DNA from: Gammaproteobacteria bacterium
GTDB taxonomy: Bacteria; Pseudomonadota; Gammaproteobacteria; Enterobacterales; Psychrobiaceae
Length of the DNA: 64,000 nt
NCBI GenBank assembly: GCA_013214965.1
Contig: JABSRU010000005.1
Location: 1-64,000 of the forward strand
Direction of reading: 5' to 3'
The notes beneath the pieces are model-generated. The model was not told the DNA's origin, ran no database searches, and saw only the letters and a list, made by a program, of their open reading frames with translations. The number at the start of each line of letters is the position of its first letter. Position 1 is the stretch's first letter. The position numbers and the translations under genes were made by a program. This document shows, one piece after another, positions 9,221-17,666 of the stretch.

Positions 9221-9252
9221 AAAGCCCAATCAATTTTCATTGATTGGGCTTT
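9221..9252. terminator. bidirectional rho-independent terminator
   Basis: A 13-bp perfect stem (AAAGCCCAATCAA, 9221-9233, with TTGATTGGGCTTT, 9240-9252) closes a 6-nt loop, with A-runs and T-runs on both sides. It sits between convergent genes and can end transcription of both the GGDEF-EAL gene and fis. Confidence 0.85.
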
Positions 9253-9288
9253 GATTTAAGGATGTTACTAACTCTAGAAATTCTAGTT

Positions 9289-9597
9289 TTAGTTCATGCC
9301 GTATTTTTTAAGCTTCTTGCGTAATGTACCACGGTTGATGCCTAACAAGTTTGCTGCGCGAGTTTGGTTACCACGAGTAAACTGCATTGTAAGGTCTAGT
9401 AGTGGACGTTCCATTTCACATAAAACCATTTCGTATACTTCAGTCGGCTCTTCACCGTCTAGTTGAGCAAAAAAGTTGCTTACAGCGCGTTTTACAGAAT
9501 CACGTAATAATTGTGGCTTAACAGTACCATTGGCCAGTTGAATAGGGTCAATTGATAGTGGTGTTTCAGTGGTCGTTGTAGGTGTTTGATCAAACAT
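9289..9597 (-). CDS. fis: DNA-binding protein Fis
   Basis: At 102 residues this matches Fis (98 in E. coli) with a slightly longer N-terminus. The C-terminal helix-turn-helix is highly conserved ([20 protein letters not shown], ending KLKKYGMN), and the dimerisation core with [14 protein letters not shown] is present. Fis bends nucleoid DNA, activates rRNA promoters and assists site-specific recombination. It lies 18 nt downstream of dusB on the same strand, the classic dusB-fis operon, in which fis is the highly growth-phase-regulated gene. Confidence 0.98.
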   Translation of the reverse strand: MFDQTPTTTTETPLSIDPIQLANGTVKPQLLRDSVKRAVSNFFAQLDGEEPTEVYEMVLCEMERPLLDLTMQFTRGNQTRAANLLGINRGTLRKKLKKYGMN

Positions 9598-9615
9598 GTG
9601 AACTTGCTCTTCTAT

Positions 9616-10575
9616 TTATATTTGTTGGTGAAAAAATGTGTCTAAAACGGTTAGCTGTTCGCTGGCTGTTTCAATCTTAAATAACTCTTGACGTAAATCA
9701 TCACGCCGATCCTTGAGATACCAGCCAATATGCTTTCGCGCAATGCGAACCCCTAAAAAATCACCATAAAATTGGTGGAGGGCTTGCACATGACCCAGTA
9801 ATGTTTCGTGAACTTCAGTATTAGATACTGGAGCTAACTTAGTTCCTGTTGTTAAGTAATGATTAATTTCTTGGAAAATCCAAGGGTTACCTTGGGCTCC
9901 TCGACCAATCATTATAGCGTCGGCACCAGTGTAATCTAACACTTCACTGGCTTTTTCCGGGCTAGTAATATCGCCATTTGCAACCACAGGAATCGAAATT
10001 GCCTGTTTAATTGCTTTAATGGTGTCGAACTCAGCAAAACCTTTATACATACAAGCTTTGGTTCTGCCGTGTACCGCCAAGGATTGAATGCCAGCATCCT
10101 GTGCTAACTGCGCAATAGCAACGCCATTACGATTATCAATATCCCAACCGGTACGAATTTTTAAGGTCACAGGAACATTAACGGCATTCACTACGCTATC
10201 CAATATTTCTTTAACTAATGTCGGATGTTGCAGCAGTGCTGAACCTGCTAATTTTTTGTTCACTTTTTTAGCGGGACAACCCATATTAATGTCGATGATT
10301 TGCGCACCTTGTTCAACATTGAACTGCGCGGCCATCGCCATCTCTTGTGGATCGGCTCCTGCTATTTGTACTGATCGAACACCTGCTTTATCAGTATGGC
10401 TCATGCGTTGTGCTGATTTACTGGTGTGCCATACTTTTGGGTTCGATGAACACATCTCCGATACAGTCATTCCAGCGCCTAGTTTAAAACATAACTCTCG
10501 AAATGGTTTGTCCGTTATGCCAGCCATTGGGGCTAAAATAAGTGGATTGGTTAATTGGTACTGACCAATCTTCAT
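9616..10575 (-). CDS. dusB: tRNA-dihydrouridine synthase B
   Basis: This FMN-dependent enzyme (319 residues) reduces specific uridines in tRNA to dihydrouridine. The barrel signatures are present: [16 protein letters not shown] near the start, QIAGADP, the active-site [20 protein letters not shown] with the catalytic cysteine, [20 protein letters not shown] and [14 protein letters not shown] helical tRNA-binding tail follows. It precedes fis in the usual operon. In relatives prmA normally lies just upstream; here that place is taken by the start of a 9.6-kb block. Confidence 0.98.
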   Translation of the reverse strand: MKIGQYQLTNPLILAPMAGITDKPFRELCFKLGAGMTVSEMCSSNPKVWHTSKSAQRMSHTDKAGVRSVQIAGADPQEMAMAAQFNVEQGAQIIDINMGCPAKKVNKKLAGSALLQHPTLVKEILDSVVNAVNVPVTLKIRTGWDIDNRNGVAIAQLAQDAGIQSLAVHGRTKACMYKGFAEFDTIKAIKQAISIPVVANGDITSPEKASEVLDYTGADAIMIGRGAQGNPWIFQEINHYLTTGTKLAPVSNTEVHETLLGHVQALHQFYGDFLGVRIARKHIGWYLKDRRDDLRQELFKIETASEQLTVLDTFFHQQI

Positions 10576-10765
10576 AGGGCAACTCAGCTATATCAGGGAG
10601 CCGTATCTTACGCATTTTTTTGTCATTAGGAAAGCTCATTATTTAAACAAAAAGCAATTAAATGACTTGACTGTGTAAAAATGTGACGTTGTGCAATAGG
10701 TCGGGTGGAGATATTAATAAAAAGGTGCTTATTTATTAGAAAATAAATAGAAATAATATAAAAGG

Positions 10766-10792
10766 TTGTTTTACTGTATTTTTGACTATAAT
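10766..10792 (+). promoter_or_regulatory. candidate sigma-70 promoter of the CHAT operon
   Basis: A perfect -10 hexamer TATAAT (10787-10792) follows TTGTTT (10766-10771) with a 15-nt spacer, about 50 bp before the sigma-factor ATG. The spacing is short, and an operon led by an ECF-like sigma factor may also be autoregulated from another site not recognised here. Confidence 0.4.
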
Positions 10793-10842
10793 AATGAAAT
10801 CGGTGTTATCACCTTGTTTTATAAACCAAGAGTCATCAATTT

Positions 10843-11616
10843 ATGCAAAGAGATGAAACGTTAAAATTGGATATAGTAGACAAAGCGAAACTGGTCACTT
10901 TAATAGGTAAAGGCATTACTGAGGCTGAACAAGAATTAGTTAGCTTGTATTGGCACGGTATTTTTTTCTTACTCAATAAACGCACCGGTGATAGCGCGTT
11001 GGCCGCTGATTTAACTCAAGACACTTTTATTGTGGTGATTAAGCACGCTCGGCAGGGCACAATTAAAAATCCTCAGGCCATTGGCTGTTATATTCGCCGA
11101 GTTGGTATTAATTTGATGATTGCGCATTTTCGAAAGCAACAACGTCATCACACCGACAATGATGATCAAATTGATATTCACATTCCCTCCCAACTTCCAC
11201 CTTTTAGTCAAGCATTACACGCCGAACAGTTAGTTGAGTTAATGCAAACCCAGCTTAATTTAATGACGGTGCAACGAGATAAAGACATTCTGTATCAGTT
11301 CTATGTATTACAACTCGACAAACTCGATATCTGCGCTGCGCTTGATTTAAGTCCTAATCATTTTGATCGTGTGGTTTTTCGGGCTAGAGCACGTTTAAAA
11401 CAACAGATAATAAACAGCATTAACGACGATGACTGCCAAGAGCGCGGCACTATATTGCTGCAATTAGCCTTAGTCACGATGCTATCCCCGCTAGTCAGTT
11501 CGGTGACGCCAACAAAAATACCTCAATGGGTGGGAGAAATCCCATCCTTGTCTCACTGTAATGATATATCTGCTGCTAAGTTCTGTGTTATCAAGAGCCG
11601 GGGTGCAACATCATGA
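10843..11616 (+). CDS. ECF-like RNA polymerase sigma factor with C-terminal extension
   Basis: The 257-residue protein has a sigma region 2 (LAADLTQDTFIVVIKHARQG, residues ~52-72, and AIGCYIRRVGINLMIAHFRK) and a region 4 helix-turn-helix (LDICAALDLSPNHFDRVVFR, ~155-185). These direct core polymerase to a limited promoter set. After region 4 there is a tail of about 60 residues with a hydrophobic stretch (ILLQLALVTMLSPLVSSV) that is unusual for ECF factors and could be a membrane-proximal or regulatory element. It is the first gene of a tight operon; its stop overlaps the anti-sigma start (ATGA). Start codon spacing to a weak AAGAG site is long, so the exact start is less sure. Confidence 0.85.
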   Translation: MQRDETLKLDIVDKAKLVTLIGKGITEAEQELVSLYWHGIFFLLNKRTGDSALAADLTQDTFIVVIKHARQGTIKNPQAIGCYIRRVGINLMIAHFRKQQRHHTDNDDQIDIHIPSQLPPFSQALHAEQLVELMQTQLNLMTVQRDKDILYQFYVLQLDKLDICAALDLSPNHFDRVVFRARARLKQQIINSINDDDCQERGTILLQLALVTMLSPLVSSVTPTKIPQWVGEIPSLSHCNDISAAKFCVIKSRGATS

Positions 11617-12341
11617 ATGAAAATTTTGAAAATAATGATTTTATGGATCAAAAATATATTGAAGATCATCAAATCGTTGTTCGCTATAGCCGAGGACAAT
11701 TAACGCCTGAGGAAAGTATCGCTTTTGAGATTTATTTACTGGACAAACCTGAACTTATTGAGCAATTAGAGCTTGAACGATTACTGATTAAACATTTACC
11801 TCAGGTTGATTTTAGTCAGCAACAAAAAAAATCAGCTGTTAGCTGGCGGCCGTCATCCATTGCGATATTACAACCGATAACTCGCTGGTTAAGTGCGCCA
11901 ATAGGGGCTAGCGTAACGACTGCTGCGGTGTGTGTGATGTTGTTTAGTGGCTTTTGGCAATTATCAGCGCCAGCGCAATGGGCCGGACAAATATCGGCTA
12001 AGGTCGATATGATTTTTGTCGCGCCAATGCGTAGTAGTGACCGTCGAAACAATAATGCGGTGGCGACGTTAGCCCAATCGAAAAAGAGTGAGTTGACGAT
12101 GCTGGTGATCCAGCCAAGCAATGTCGTCGCAACAAGTTTTGATGTTCGCATTGTTAGCCAACAAAGTGGTGCAATCATTGTTAAACAGACTAAGGTTCAA
12201 ACTCAAGGAATGGGCGATGTCGTTCTTTCTGTCCCCAGTACTTTGTTAACCGCCGGATTGTGGGATATTGAACTGACTCCAACCAACAGTAATCAAGAAA
12301 AAGAAGTGTTGGTGTTAGAGGTAATAGCCATAAAACAATAA
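11613..12341 (+). CDS. membrane-anchored anti-sigma factor-like protein
   Basis: The N-terminal ~70 residues (VVRYSRGQLTPEESIAFEIY...) resemble the anti-sigma/zinc-finger-like 'GxLxPEExxxFExxLL' fold found beside ECF factors, but without the Cys/His zinc ligands. A single membrane helix follows at about residues 97-116. The remaining ~125 residues would be periplasmic and beta-rich (ELTMLVIQPSNVVATSFDVR...). The likely role is to hold the preceding sigma factor inactive until an envelope signal arrives. It overlaps the sigma gene by 4 nt and precedes the peroxidase by 8 nt. The pairing with the sigma factor is inferred from position and layout. Confidence 0.75.
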   Translation: MNENFENNDFMDQKYIEDHQIVVRYSRGQLTPEESIAFEIYLLDKPELIEQLELERLLIKHLPQVDFSQQQKKSAVSWRPSSIAILQPITRWLSAPIGASVTTAAVCVMLFSGFWQLSAPAQWAGQISAKVDMIFVAPMRSSDRRNNNAVATLAQSKKSELTMLVIQPSNVVATSFDVRIVSQQSGAIIVKQTKVQTQGMGDVVLSVPSTLLTAGLWDIELTPTNSNQEKEVLVLEVIAIKQ

Positions 12342-12349
12342 AGGGGAAG

Positions 12350-13711
12350 ATGATGACTGAATTGACAGATCAACAGATTGAAGATTTAACTAGAAGAATG
12401 ACAAAGGTTAGTCCTCATTATAAAAGCAATTTAGATGCCGGTTTAACGTATTTGGGCCAATTAATCTCTCATGATATTGTACCCGCGACGACTAAAGACT
12501 CAGCGTCACGTCATGTCACACCAGCGCTTAATCTTGATAGCTTTTATGGTGACATTTCACTTGATAACTTAAAGCATAATCCTGGTAGTAGCCCTTACCT
12601 TGATGATCATTGTCATGGTTATTTTTATCTTGATGATTGTACTAATTGTGATTTTAAACGCGTTGACAAAAATGGTAAACATATTGCGATAATTCCTGAA
12701 CAGCGTAACGATCAGCATATTATGATCGCCCAATTACAGGTGTTTTGGCTGAATTTTCATAACTATCTATTAAAAAATGAGCTAGTTACCGATGCATTAC
12801 AAGCCAGAAAAGTAGTGACCTTGGTGTTTCAATTAATCGTGATTGAAGAGTTTTTACGTGAACTGTTGACTCGCGATGTGTTCGAGTATTGTTTCAGGCA
12901 AAATCATCAATATGATTTAACTGAAATGTCTGAGTCTATTCCTGATTTTTTTTCCTATGCGAGTTTTCGATTTGGTCATAGCATGCCTCGTACATTTTAT
13001 GAGCTTAAAATGATTCCAAAAGATGCAGAACATAACTTTATTCCTTCTCATGTGTTTAAACCGGTTCCATTAATGGATTTATTTTCTAGTGGTAAAAAAA
13101 TCTGTATAGAAAAAAAGATTGATTGGTCAATGTTTTTCACCTCGGGTCATGATGATATTTTTTGCCAAAAATCATTTGCAATTAATACGCATATTACTGG
13201 AATAGGTATTAAAGAAGACATTAACATCGCTGAGCATGTTGTGAGTGGTAATTTGAAAGTTGCTCGTGCGGTGAAATTACCAACAGGAATTGAAATGGCC
13301 ACTAAAATACTGGAAAAACTACCCAGCTGCTCACATCATCATATCCAGTTAATCACCGATCAAGATTTCGCATCAACAGAATTAGGTCAAGTAGGAATAG
13401 GAATAAAAGAATTACCATTATGGCCATACATATTGTTAGAAGCTGAATTACAAAGTAAGAATAGAACGACCGGTCACGGTGGTCGGCACTTGGCGGGGTT
13501 AGGTAGTATTTTAAATGCGAGTGTTTTAAAGCGTTCAATGATGGCGGCTCAATTCTCGGTGTTTAAGCAGGGGCAATATGATTTTGATGACGTGATTGAG
13601 CGCTTAGGGAAATTTGGTGAAAAATATCAAGATGTTGATAACAGTGCCAAACAATTAACCATGATGACATTAATCACTATGATGAAATCAGGAGAAAATG
13701 ATGCACACTAA
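12350..13711 (+). CDS. animal-type haem peroxidase (An_peroxidase superfamily)
   Basis: The 453-residue protein carries the haem-peroxidase landmarks in order: a distal histidine in GLTYLGQLISHDI (H41), NLDSFYG (~61-66), a catalytic arginine in IPEQRNDQH (R119), QVFWLNFHNYL (~130-140), and the proximal histidine in FRFGHSMP (H210). These match cyclooxygenase/myeloperoxidase-type enzymes ('peroxidase-cyclooxygenase' superfamily), which use hydrogen peroxide to oxidise halides, tyrosines, thiols or lipids. No signal peptide is seen, so it should act in the cytoplasm. GGGGAAG precedes tandem ATGs (12350, 12353). Its last 14 nt overlap the next gene, whose product has a dense cysteine cluster and is a positional candidate substrate or partner. 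The substrate is not deducible. Confidence 0.8.
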   Translation: MMTELTDQQIEDLTRRMTKVSPHYKSNLDAGLTYLGQLISHDIVPATTKDSASRHVTPALNLDSFYGDISLDNLKHNPGSSPYLDDHCHGYFYLDDCTNCDFKRVDKNGKHIAIIPEQRNDQHIMIAQLQVFWLNFHNYLLKNELVTDALQARKVVTLVFQLIVIEEFLRELLTRDVFEYCFRQNHQYDLTEMSESIPDFFSYASFRFGHSMPRTFYELKMIPKDAEHNFIPSHVFKPVPLMDLFSSGKKICIEKKIDWSMFFTSGHDDIFCQKSFAINTHITGIGIKEDINIAEHVVSGNLKVARAVKLPTGIEMATKILEKLPSCSHHHIQLITDQDFASTELGQVGIGIKELPLWPYILLEAELQSKNRTTGHGGRHLAGLGSILNASVLKRSMMAAQFSVFKQGQYDFDDVIERLGKFGEKYQDVDNSAKQLTMMTLITMMKSGENDAH

Positions 13712-14264
13712 ATTTTCATGTATTAAGGATTGGGCATCGGTGCCATCAGATCCAGAACGTCGGGTAACCCAGTCGTGGAATCCGTTAATTGATCCCGAAG
13801 TGTTAATTTATTCGCCGTATCCTGAAGGTGACTATCTAGTGGCATCCTATGTGATGGAACCGACCGATGCGAAGCCTTACATCAAGCAAATATTGACAGG
13901 TGGCGATTGGGAACCATTAATGCGTTATGTTGCTGGCCAGTTAAAATTAAAACTTGAATCCGAATGTCGATGCTTGGTGGTGTGTCACTGTCCTTGTCCT
14001 TGTCCTTGTCAATCGAGTTGCCATTGTAGTGCCTCCCAAAAAACGTATTATTTGATTGATGAAAATTTTAATCAAAACGGTGATGGTAATTCTCCCCTGA
14101 TTTTTGGCAAGGTTAATAATTGGGAAATAAAATCTTGGCGCGTTGATGTTAATCGAGAAAGCCAAGAGTTTGTTGATAGCCTAACGTGGGTTAATACGAA
14201 TAAGGATAAAAATATAAAGTCGGAAGATACCACGCACAGTTGGCGGCTCTATGATGAGCGTTAA
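13698..14264 (+). CDS. protein with a nine-cysteine cluster, unknown function
   Basis: I do not recognise this 188-residue protein. Its outstanding feature is nine cysteines between residues 90 and 110 (C90, 92, 96, 98, 100, 102, 104, 108, 110), including CHCPCPCPC. The DNA for the Cys-Pro run is an imperfect tandem hexamer (TGTCCT). The flanks look globular (WNPLIDPEVLIYSP..., then KTYYLIDENF and WEIKSWRVDV). Such a cluster could bind metal or be oxidised or crosslinked. There is no signal peptide. The start overlaps the peroxidase end by 14 nt and the CHAT gene follows after 8 nt, so the three are co-translated or nearly so. Function as peroxidase substrate or redox sensor is inference. Confidence 0.75.
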   Translation: MMHTKFSCIKDWASVPSDPERRVTQSWNPLIDPEVLIYSPYPEGDYLVASYVMEPTDAKPYIKQILTGGDWEPLMRYVAGQLKLKLESECRCLVVCHCPCPCPCQSSCHCSASQKTYYLIDENFNQNGDGNSPLIFGKVNNWEIKSWRVDVNRESQEFVDSLTWVNTNKDKNIKSEDTTHSWRLYDER

Positions 14265-14272
14265 CCTATTGA

Positions 14273-17200
14273 ATGCCTAATTATAAACTTTGGTGTGCAT
14301 ATTCATTAGTCTTACTGCTATTTAGTGTTGGCGTACATGCACAACAGCAATTAATATTGCGAGATGTTCACTTAAAACCTCAACAAGTGAGGGTGTTTCT
14401 GACCGCAGGGCAGGGCATGAATGCTGACTTAAGCTTAAGCCAACAGGGACGTTTGTGGTTAGTTCAGGGGGATGCTCGCGTTTCTAGTGTACGTGAATTT
14501 ACGGTACTGGGTCCTTTTAAAACGCCAACGGATATTCAAATAGCATTAACGAAAGACTATACCCATCGCAATCTATTTCAATTAAAGCTGACTGAAATTA
14601 CGAAGCTTAATCCTACAAAAATTGCTGACTACCGCCTTTTATTTCTTGCTTCACAGTTATGGTACAAAAATAGTCAAGAGCCTCGTCAACAAGCGATTAA
14701 ACTATTGCAACAGCGACTCGAATTAACGAGTAAGCAATCGCCATTGACTGATGAAATCGCTTTATCATTAGCGCATATGACGAGAGGCATTAAGGATGAA
14801 ATTGCTTGGGGTTATCTAAATAAGGCCGCTATAGAGACCTTGGTATTAAAAGATGAATTGGCACTACTACAATCTTCGATAACCGCTCAGCTCGACAATC
14901 ACACTTTGATCGCAAAGCAATGTCAATATCTTGATTATTTAAGCTCGGCTCGCCCTAACACGTTATATCATCGCTTTGAGTCAATTAAGGCTAACGTTAA
15001 ATTAGCCATTTCGCTCATTGAATATACGCGTCATTCGTTATCACTCAATGATAGTAAACGTCTAGAAGAGATGGCCGAATGTCATCAGGTGTTGCCAGGA
15101 ATAAATAAAGAAACAGTAACCTCAAGCGCGAAAAAATTGTTAGATAGTGCGCAATTAGCAGTGGCGCTGTCGCCAGAATTACGGTTAGAGACTAATGTTT
15201 TTGGCGGTTACTGGCATTATTATAATGTAACTAATGAACATGTTGCCGCAGAAAAAGTCGCACGCTTGGCAATTAGTGAACAACATCAGGTTGTTGATCT
15301 ATCATTGTTGCGAGATCAATATAGCCGTCTGGCCACTTCATTGATTAGGCAGGGTGATTTGTTATCCGCTTTATATTACTTACGATTAAAATTAAATTTA
15401 GTAAATAGCGCGATGTCTGGAGAGGAGCAGTCAGCAATCTATTTTAATTTAGCCTATAACTATCGGCTGCTAGGGGAAAAAGCGTTGGCTCGGCGCTATT
15501 TTAAGCGGGCGTTGGCTATCGATGAACTCACTGAAGGAATTGTTGATTGGCAGCTTGATAAACATTGCACCAGCTCCGGGATAAATACCGCGATGGTGAT
15601 TTCACAATTAGGCATCTTAGATCGACTCGATAATAACTTAGCTAGAGCTTACAAAATGCACTTATGTGCACGGAATGTTTTTAGTCACACAGATCAATAT
15701 TATGAAATAGTGGCGATGCTGGAAACCGCGAAAGATGAGTTGTCACTTGGGTTAATTGTCGAATCTAAAGTGTCGGCTCAACAAGTGTTAGCCGATCCAC
15801 GCGTGATGCAACCTCAGCGATTAGATGCGCTATTAGTGTTATTAGAATTAGCGATTATCGATCGTGATAATGAAAGCGTCGAGCAACTGACCGAGGAAAT
15901 GTCGCGACGGTTGGGTTATCAAAACATTTATCAATCATCAAACCTTGAGCAAGCTATTAGTAATTATCCCGTACGACAAATTCAATTTTTTGAGTTATTG
16001 GTGCGCTATTATAGTGACAATGTATATCGTGCGGATATGATCCGTATCTTTGGCGATAAAGCGTTATCATTAATAGCAACTATCAACGCTAATATTGAAA
16101 ATACTCAAGCGTGGTCTGCCGCTCAATATTCATTGTTGAGTCAATATATTGATGCGCTGTTTCAAAAGGGTGCCATTAGTCATCGGGCTCATTATCCTAA
16201 AATATTTGAAATTCTAGAACGTTATTATTCGATTGATCTCACGAGAGAACGTTTGAAGTATGTGACTAACATGACGACGCCAGAATCTGCTGATAAATTA
16301 CAGCGATTATGGGCTGCTCGGTTAGATGCACAGCGAGCCGTTATTTCTGCTTCTTCGGAGAACAGAGATTTAGCGCGAAGCTTAGCGGATGCTGCCAATG
16401 ATCAATATCGTGCTTTCCTAATGGTTAAATCAGAGCGCGAAATCAAGCCAGTTATTAATCAATCGATTAAAGATATTCAGCGAAAAATGCCAGTTGGTGA
16501 TATTTTTATTCGGTATTTTATTGATCGTCGCGGGAGTTTTTCGTTAGTTATCACTAAAACACATTGGTCAATTAACCCCTTAGCAGACCAAGCTCAGATC
16601 CGGAAATCGACACAGGCATTCATGGCTCAGTTAGATCGCCGAAATTACCGCCAGCATATTATTGATAGTGATTTATCAAGCATCTTACCGCTTAAGTTAC
16701 TGCGCTCAGGTCAATATCGTCGTTTGATCTTCGTCGCCGACGACACCCTGCATAAAGTGCCTTTTTCTGCACTAAATATTGGAACTGCCAATAATCATCA
16801 ATACCAACCGCTGATAAATAACGTCGAATTAATTAGAGCTTATTCCGCCCAGAATTATTATCTCCCATTACAACACCAGTCGCTGTCCCGGATCAAAAAA
16901 ACGGCTGTGGTTAAAGATCTTGTGATGTTTGCCGATCCTATCTTTAAAAGCGCAGTTTCAAATACAGCAGGACAAGGGCGAGATATGAAATTTAAACAAT
17001 GGCTTAATCAACTTCCTCGGTTGCACCATACCGCGAGGGAAGCGGCGACAATTAGCAAATTATTTTCAATCAATTCGGTGATTACCGCATTAGAGCATCA
17101 AGCCACTAACCAATTTCTAATGTCAGATATTGCCCGTCGTGCCAAAATTTTACATATTGCGACCCATGGTTATTTCAATCCGAAAACCCCCGATATTGTT

Positions 17201-17611
17201 GGTTTAGTCACCGCGGCGCAAGCTGATGATAATGGTCAATCCAGTGGTTTTTTAAGCTTAGAGGAGTTACTGAGTAAGCCTTTTTATAATGATTTGGTGG
17301 TAATAAGTGGTTGTGAAACGATGTTGGGACAATATTATAAAGGGTCGGGTAATCGCAGCATTATTCGTGGCTTATTATCGCAAGGGGCGACATCGGTGAT
17401 TGGGACATTGTGGCAGGTAGCCGATCGACCTACGGCGCAATTTATGACGTTATTTTATCGTCATCTGAAACAAACACGGGGTAATATTGCTAAAGCACTA
17501 CAACTGACTAAACAGCAGTTTGCCCAATATGGACGTTATCGTCATCCTAAATATTGGGCAGGGTTTGTCTTAACCTCATCCCATACCCCGCTAGTGCAGG
17601 GTATGGATTAA
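14273..17611 (+). CDS. exported TPR-CHAT caspase-like protease
   Basis: The 1112-residue protein has a signal peptide (MPNYKLWCAYSLVLLLFSVGVHAQQ), a long helical middle with tetratricopeptide-like repeats (for example SAIYFNLAYNYRLLGEKALA near residues 385-405), and a C-terminal CHAT domain from about residue 730. The CHAT catalytic dyad is visible: histidine in LHIATHG (H965) and cysteine in VVISGCET (C1014), with the downstream GLLSQGATSVIGTLW and YWAGFVL motifs. CHAT proteins are clan CD proteases related to separase and caspases. Export to the periplasm separates it from most CHAT effectors acting in cytoplasm. It is the last gene of the five-gene operon. Target proteins are unknown. Confidence 0.9.
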   Translation: MPNYKLWCAYSLVLLLFSVGVHAQQQLILRDVHLKPQQVRVFLTAGQGMNADLSLSQQGRLWLVQGDARVSSVREFTVLGPFKTPTDIQIALTKDYTHRNLFQLKLTEITKLNPTKIADYRLLFLASQLWYKNSQEPRQQAIKLLQQRLELTSKQSPLTDEIALSLAHMTRGIKDEIAWGYLNKAAIETLVLKDELALLQSSITAQLDNHTLIAKQCQYLDYLSSARPNTLYHRFESIKANVKLAISLIEYTRHSLSLNDSKRLEEMAECHQVLPGINKETVTSSAKKLLDSAQLAVALSPELRLETNVFGGYWHYYNVTNEHVAAEKVARLAISEQHQVVDLSLLRDQYSRLATSLIRQGDLLSALYYLRLKLNLVNSAMSGEEQSAIYFNLAYNYRLLGEKALARRYFKRALAIDELTEGIVDWQLDKHCTSSGINTAMVISQLGILDRLDNNLARAYKMHLCARNVFSHTDQYYEIVAMLETAKDELSLGLIVESKVSAQQVLADPRVMQPQRLDALLVLLELAIIDRDNESVEQLTEEMSRRLGYQNIYQSSNLEQAISNYPVRQIQFFELLVRYYSDNVYRADMIRIFGDKALSLIATINANIENTQAWSAAQYSLLSQYIDALFQKGAISHRAHYPKIFEILERYYSIDLTRERLKYVTNMTTPESADKLQRLWAARLDAQRAVISASSENRDLARSLADAANDQYRAFLMVKSEREIKPVINQSIKDIQRKMPVGDIFIRYFIDRRGSFSLVITKTHWSINPLADQAQIRKSTQAFMAQLDRRNYRQHIIDSDLSSILPLKLLRSGQYRRLIFVADDTLHKVPFSALNIGTANNHQYQPLINNVELIRAYSAQNYYLPLQHQSLSRIKKTAVVKDLVMFADPIFKSAVSNTAGQGRDMKFKQWLNQLPRLHHTAREAATISKLFSINSVITALEHQATNQFLMSDIARRAKILHIATHGYFNPKTPDIVGLVTAAQADDNGQSSGFLSLEELLSKPFYNDLVVISGCETMLGQYYKGSGNRSIIRGLLSQGATSVIGTLWQVADRPTAQFMTLFYRHLKQTRGNIAKALQLTKQQFAQYGRYRHPKYWAGFVLTSSHTPLVQGMD
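17581..17606. terminator. weak hairpin over the stop codon region of the CHAT gene
   Basis: CCATACCC (17581-17588) pairs perfectly with GGGTATGG (17599-17606) across a 10-nt loop, overlapping the last codons of the CHAT gene. Only a scattered T-run follows (near 17616), so termination is uncertain. The next 50 nt repeat AAGTACT-like motifs. Confidence 0.3.
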
Positions 17612-17666
17612 GCACTATTTTAAAGTACGGTTGCTAAGGACTATTTCTAAGTACTATATTTAAGTA

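Noticed and set aside
13965-14030. Metallothionein gene call for the Cys-rich protein
   Set aside because: The cluster is a small part of a 188-residue, otherwise globular protein; metallothioneins are short and cysteine-rich throughout.
17612-17666. Short AAGTACT repeats between the CHAT gene and the lipoprotein gene as an attachment site
   Set aside because: The words are short, AT-rich and not repeated at the other end of the block, so no attachment site can be claimed.
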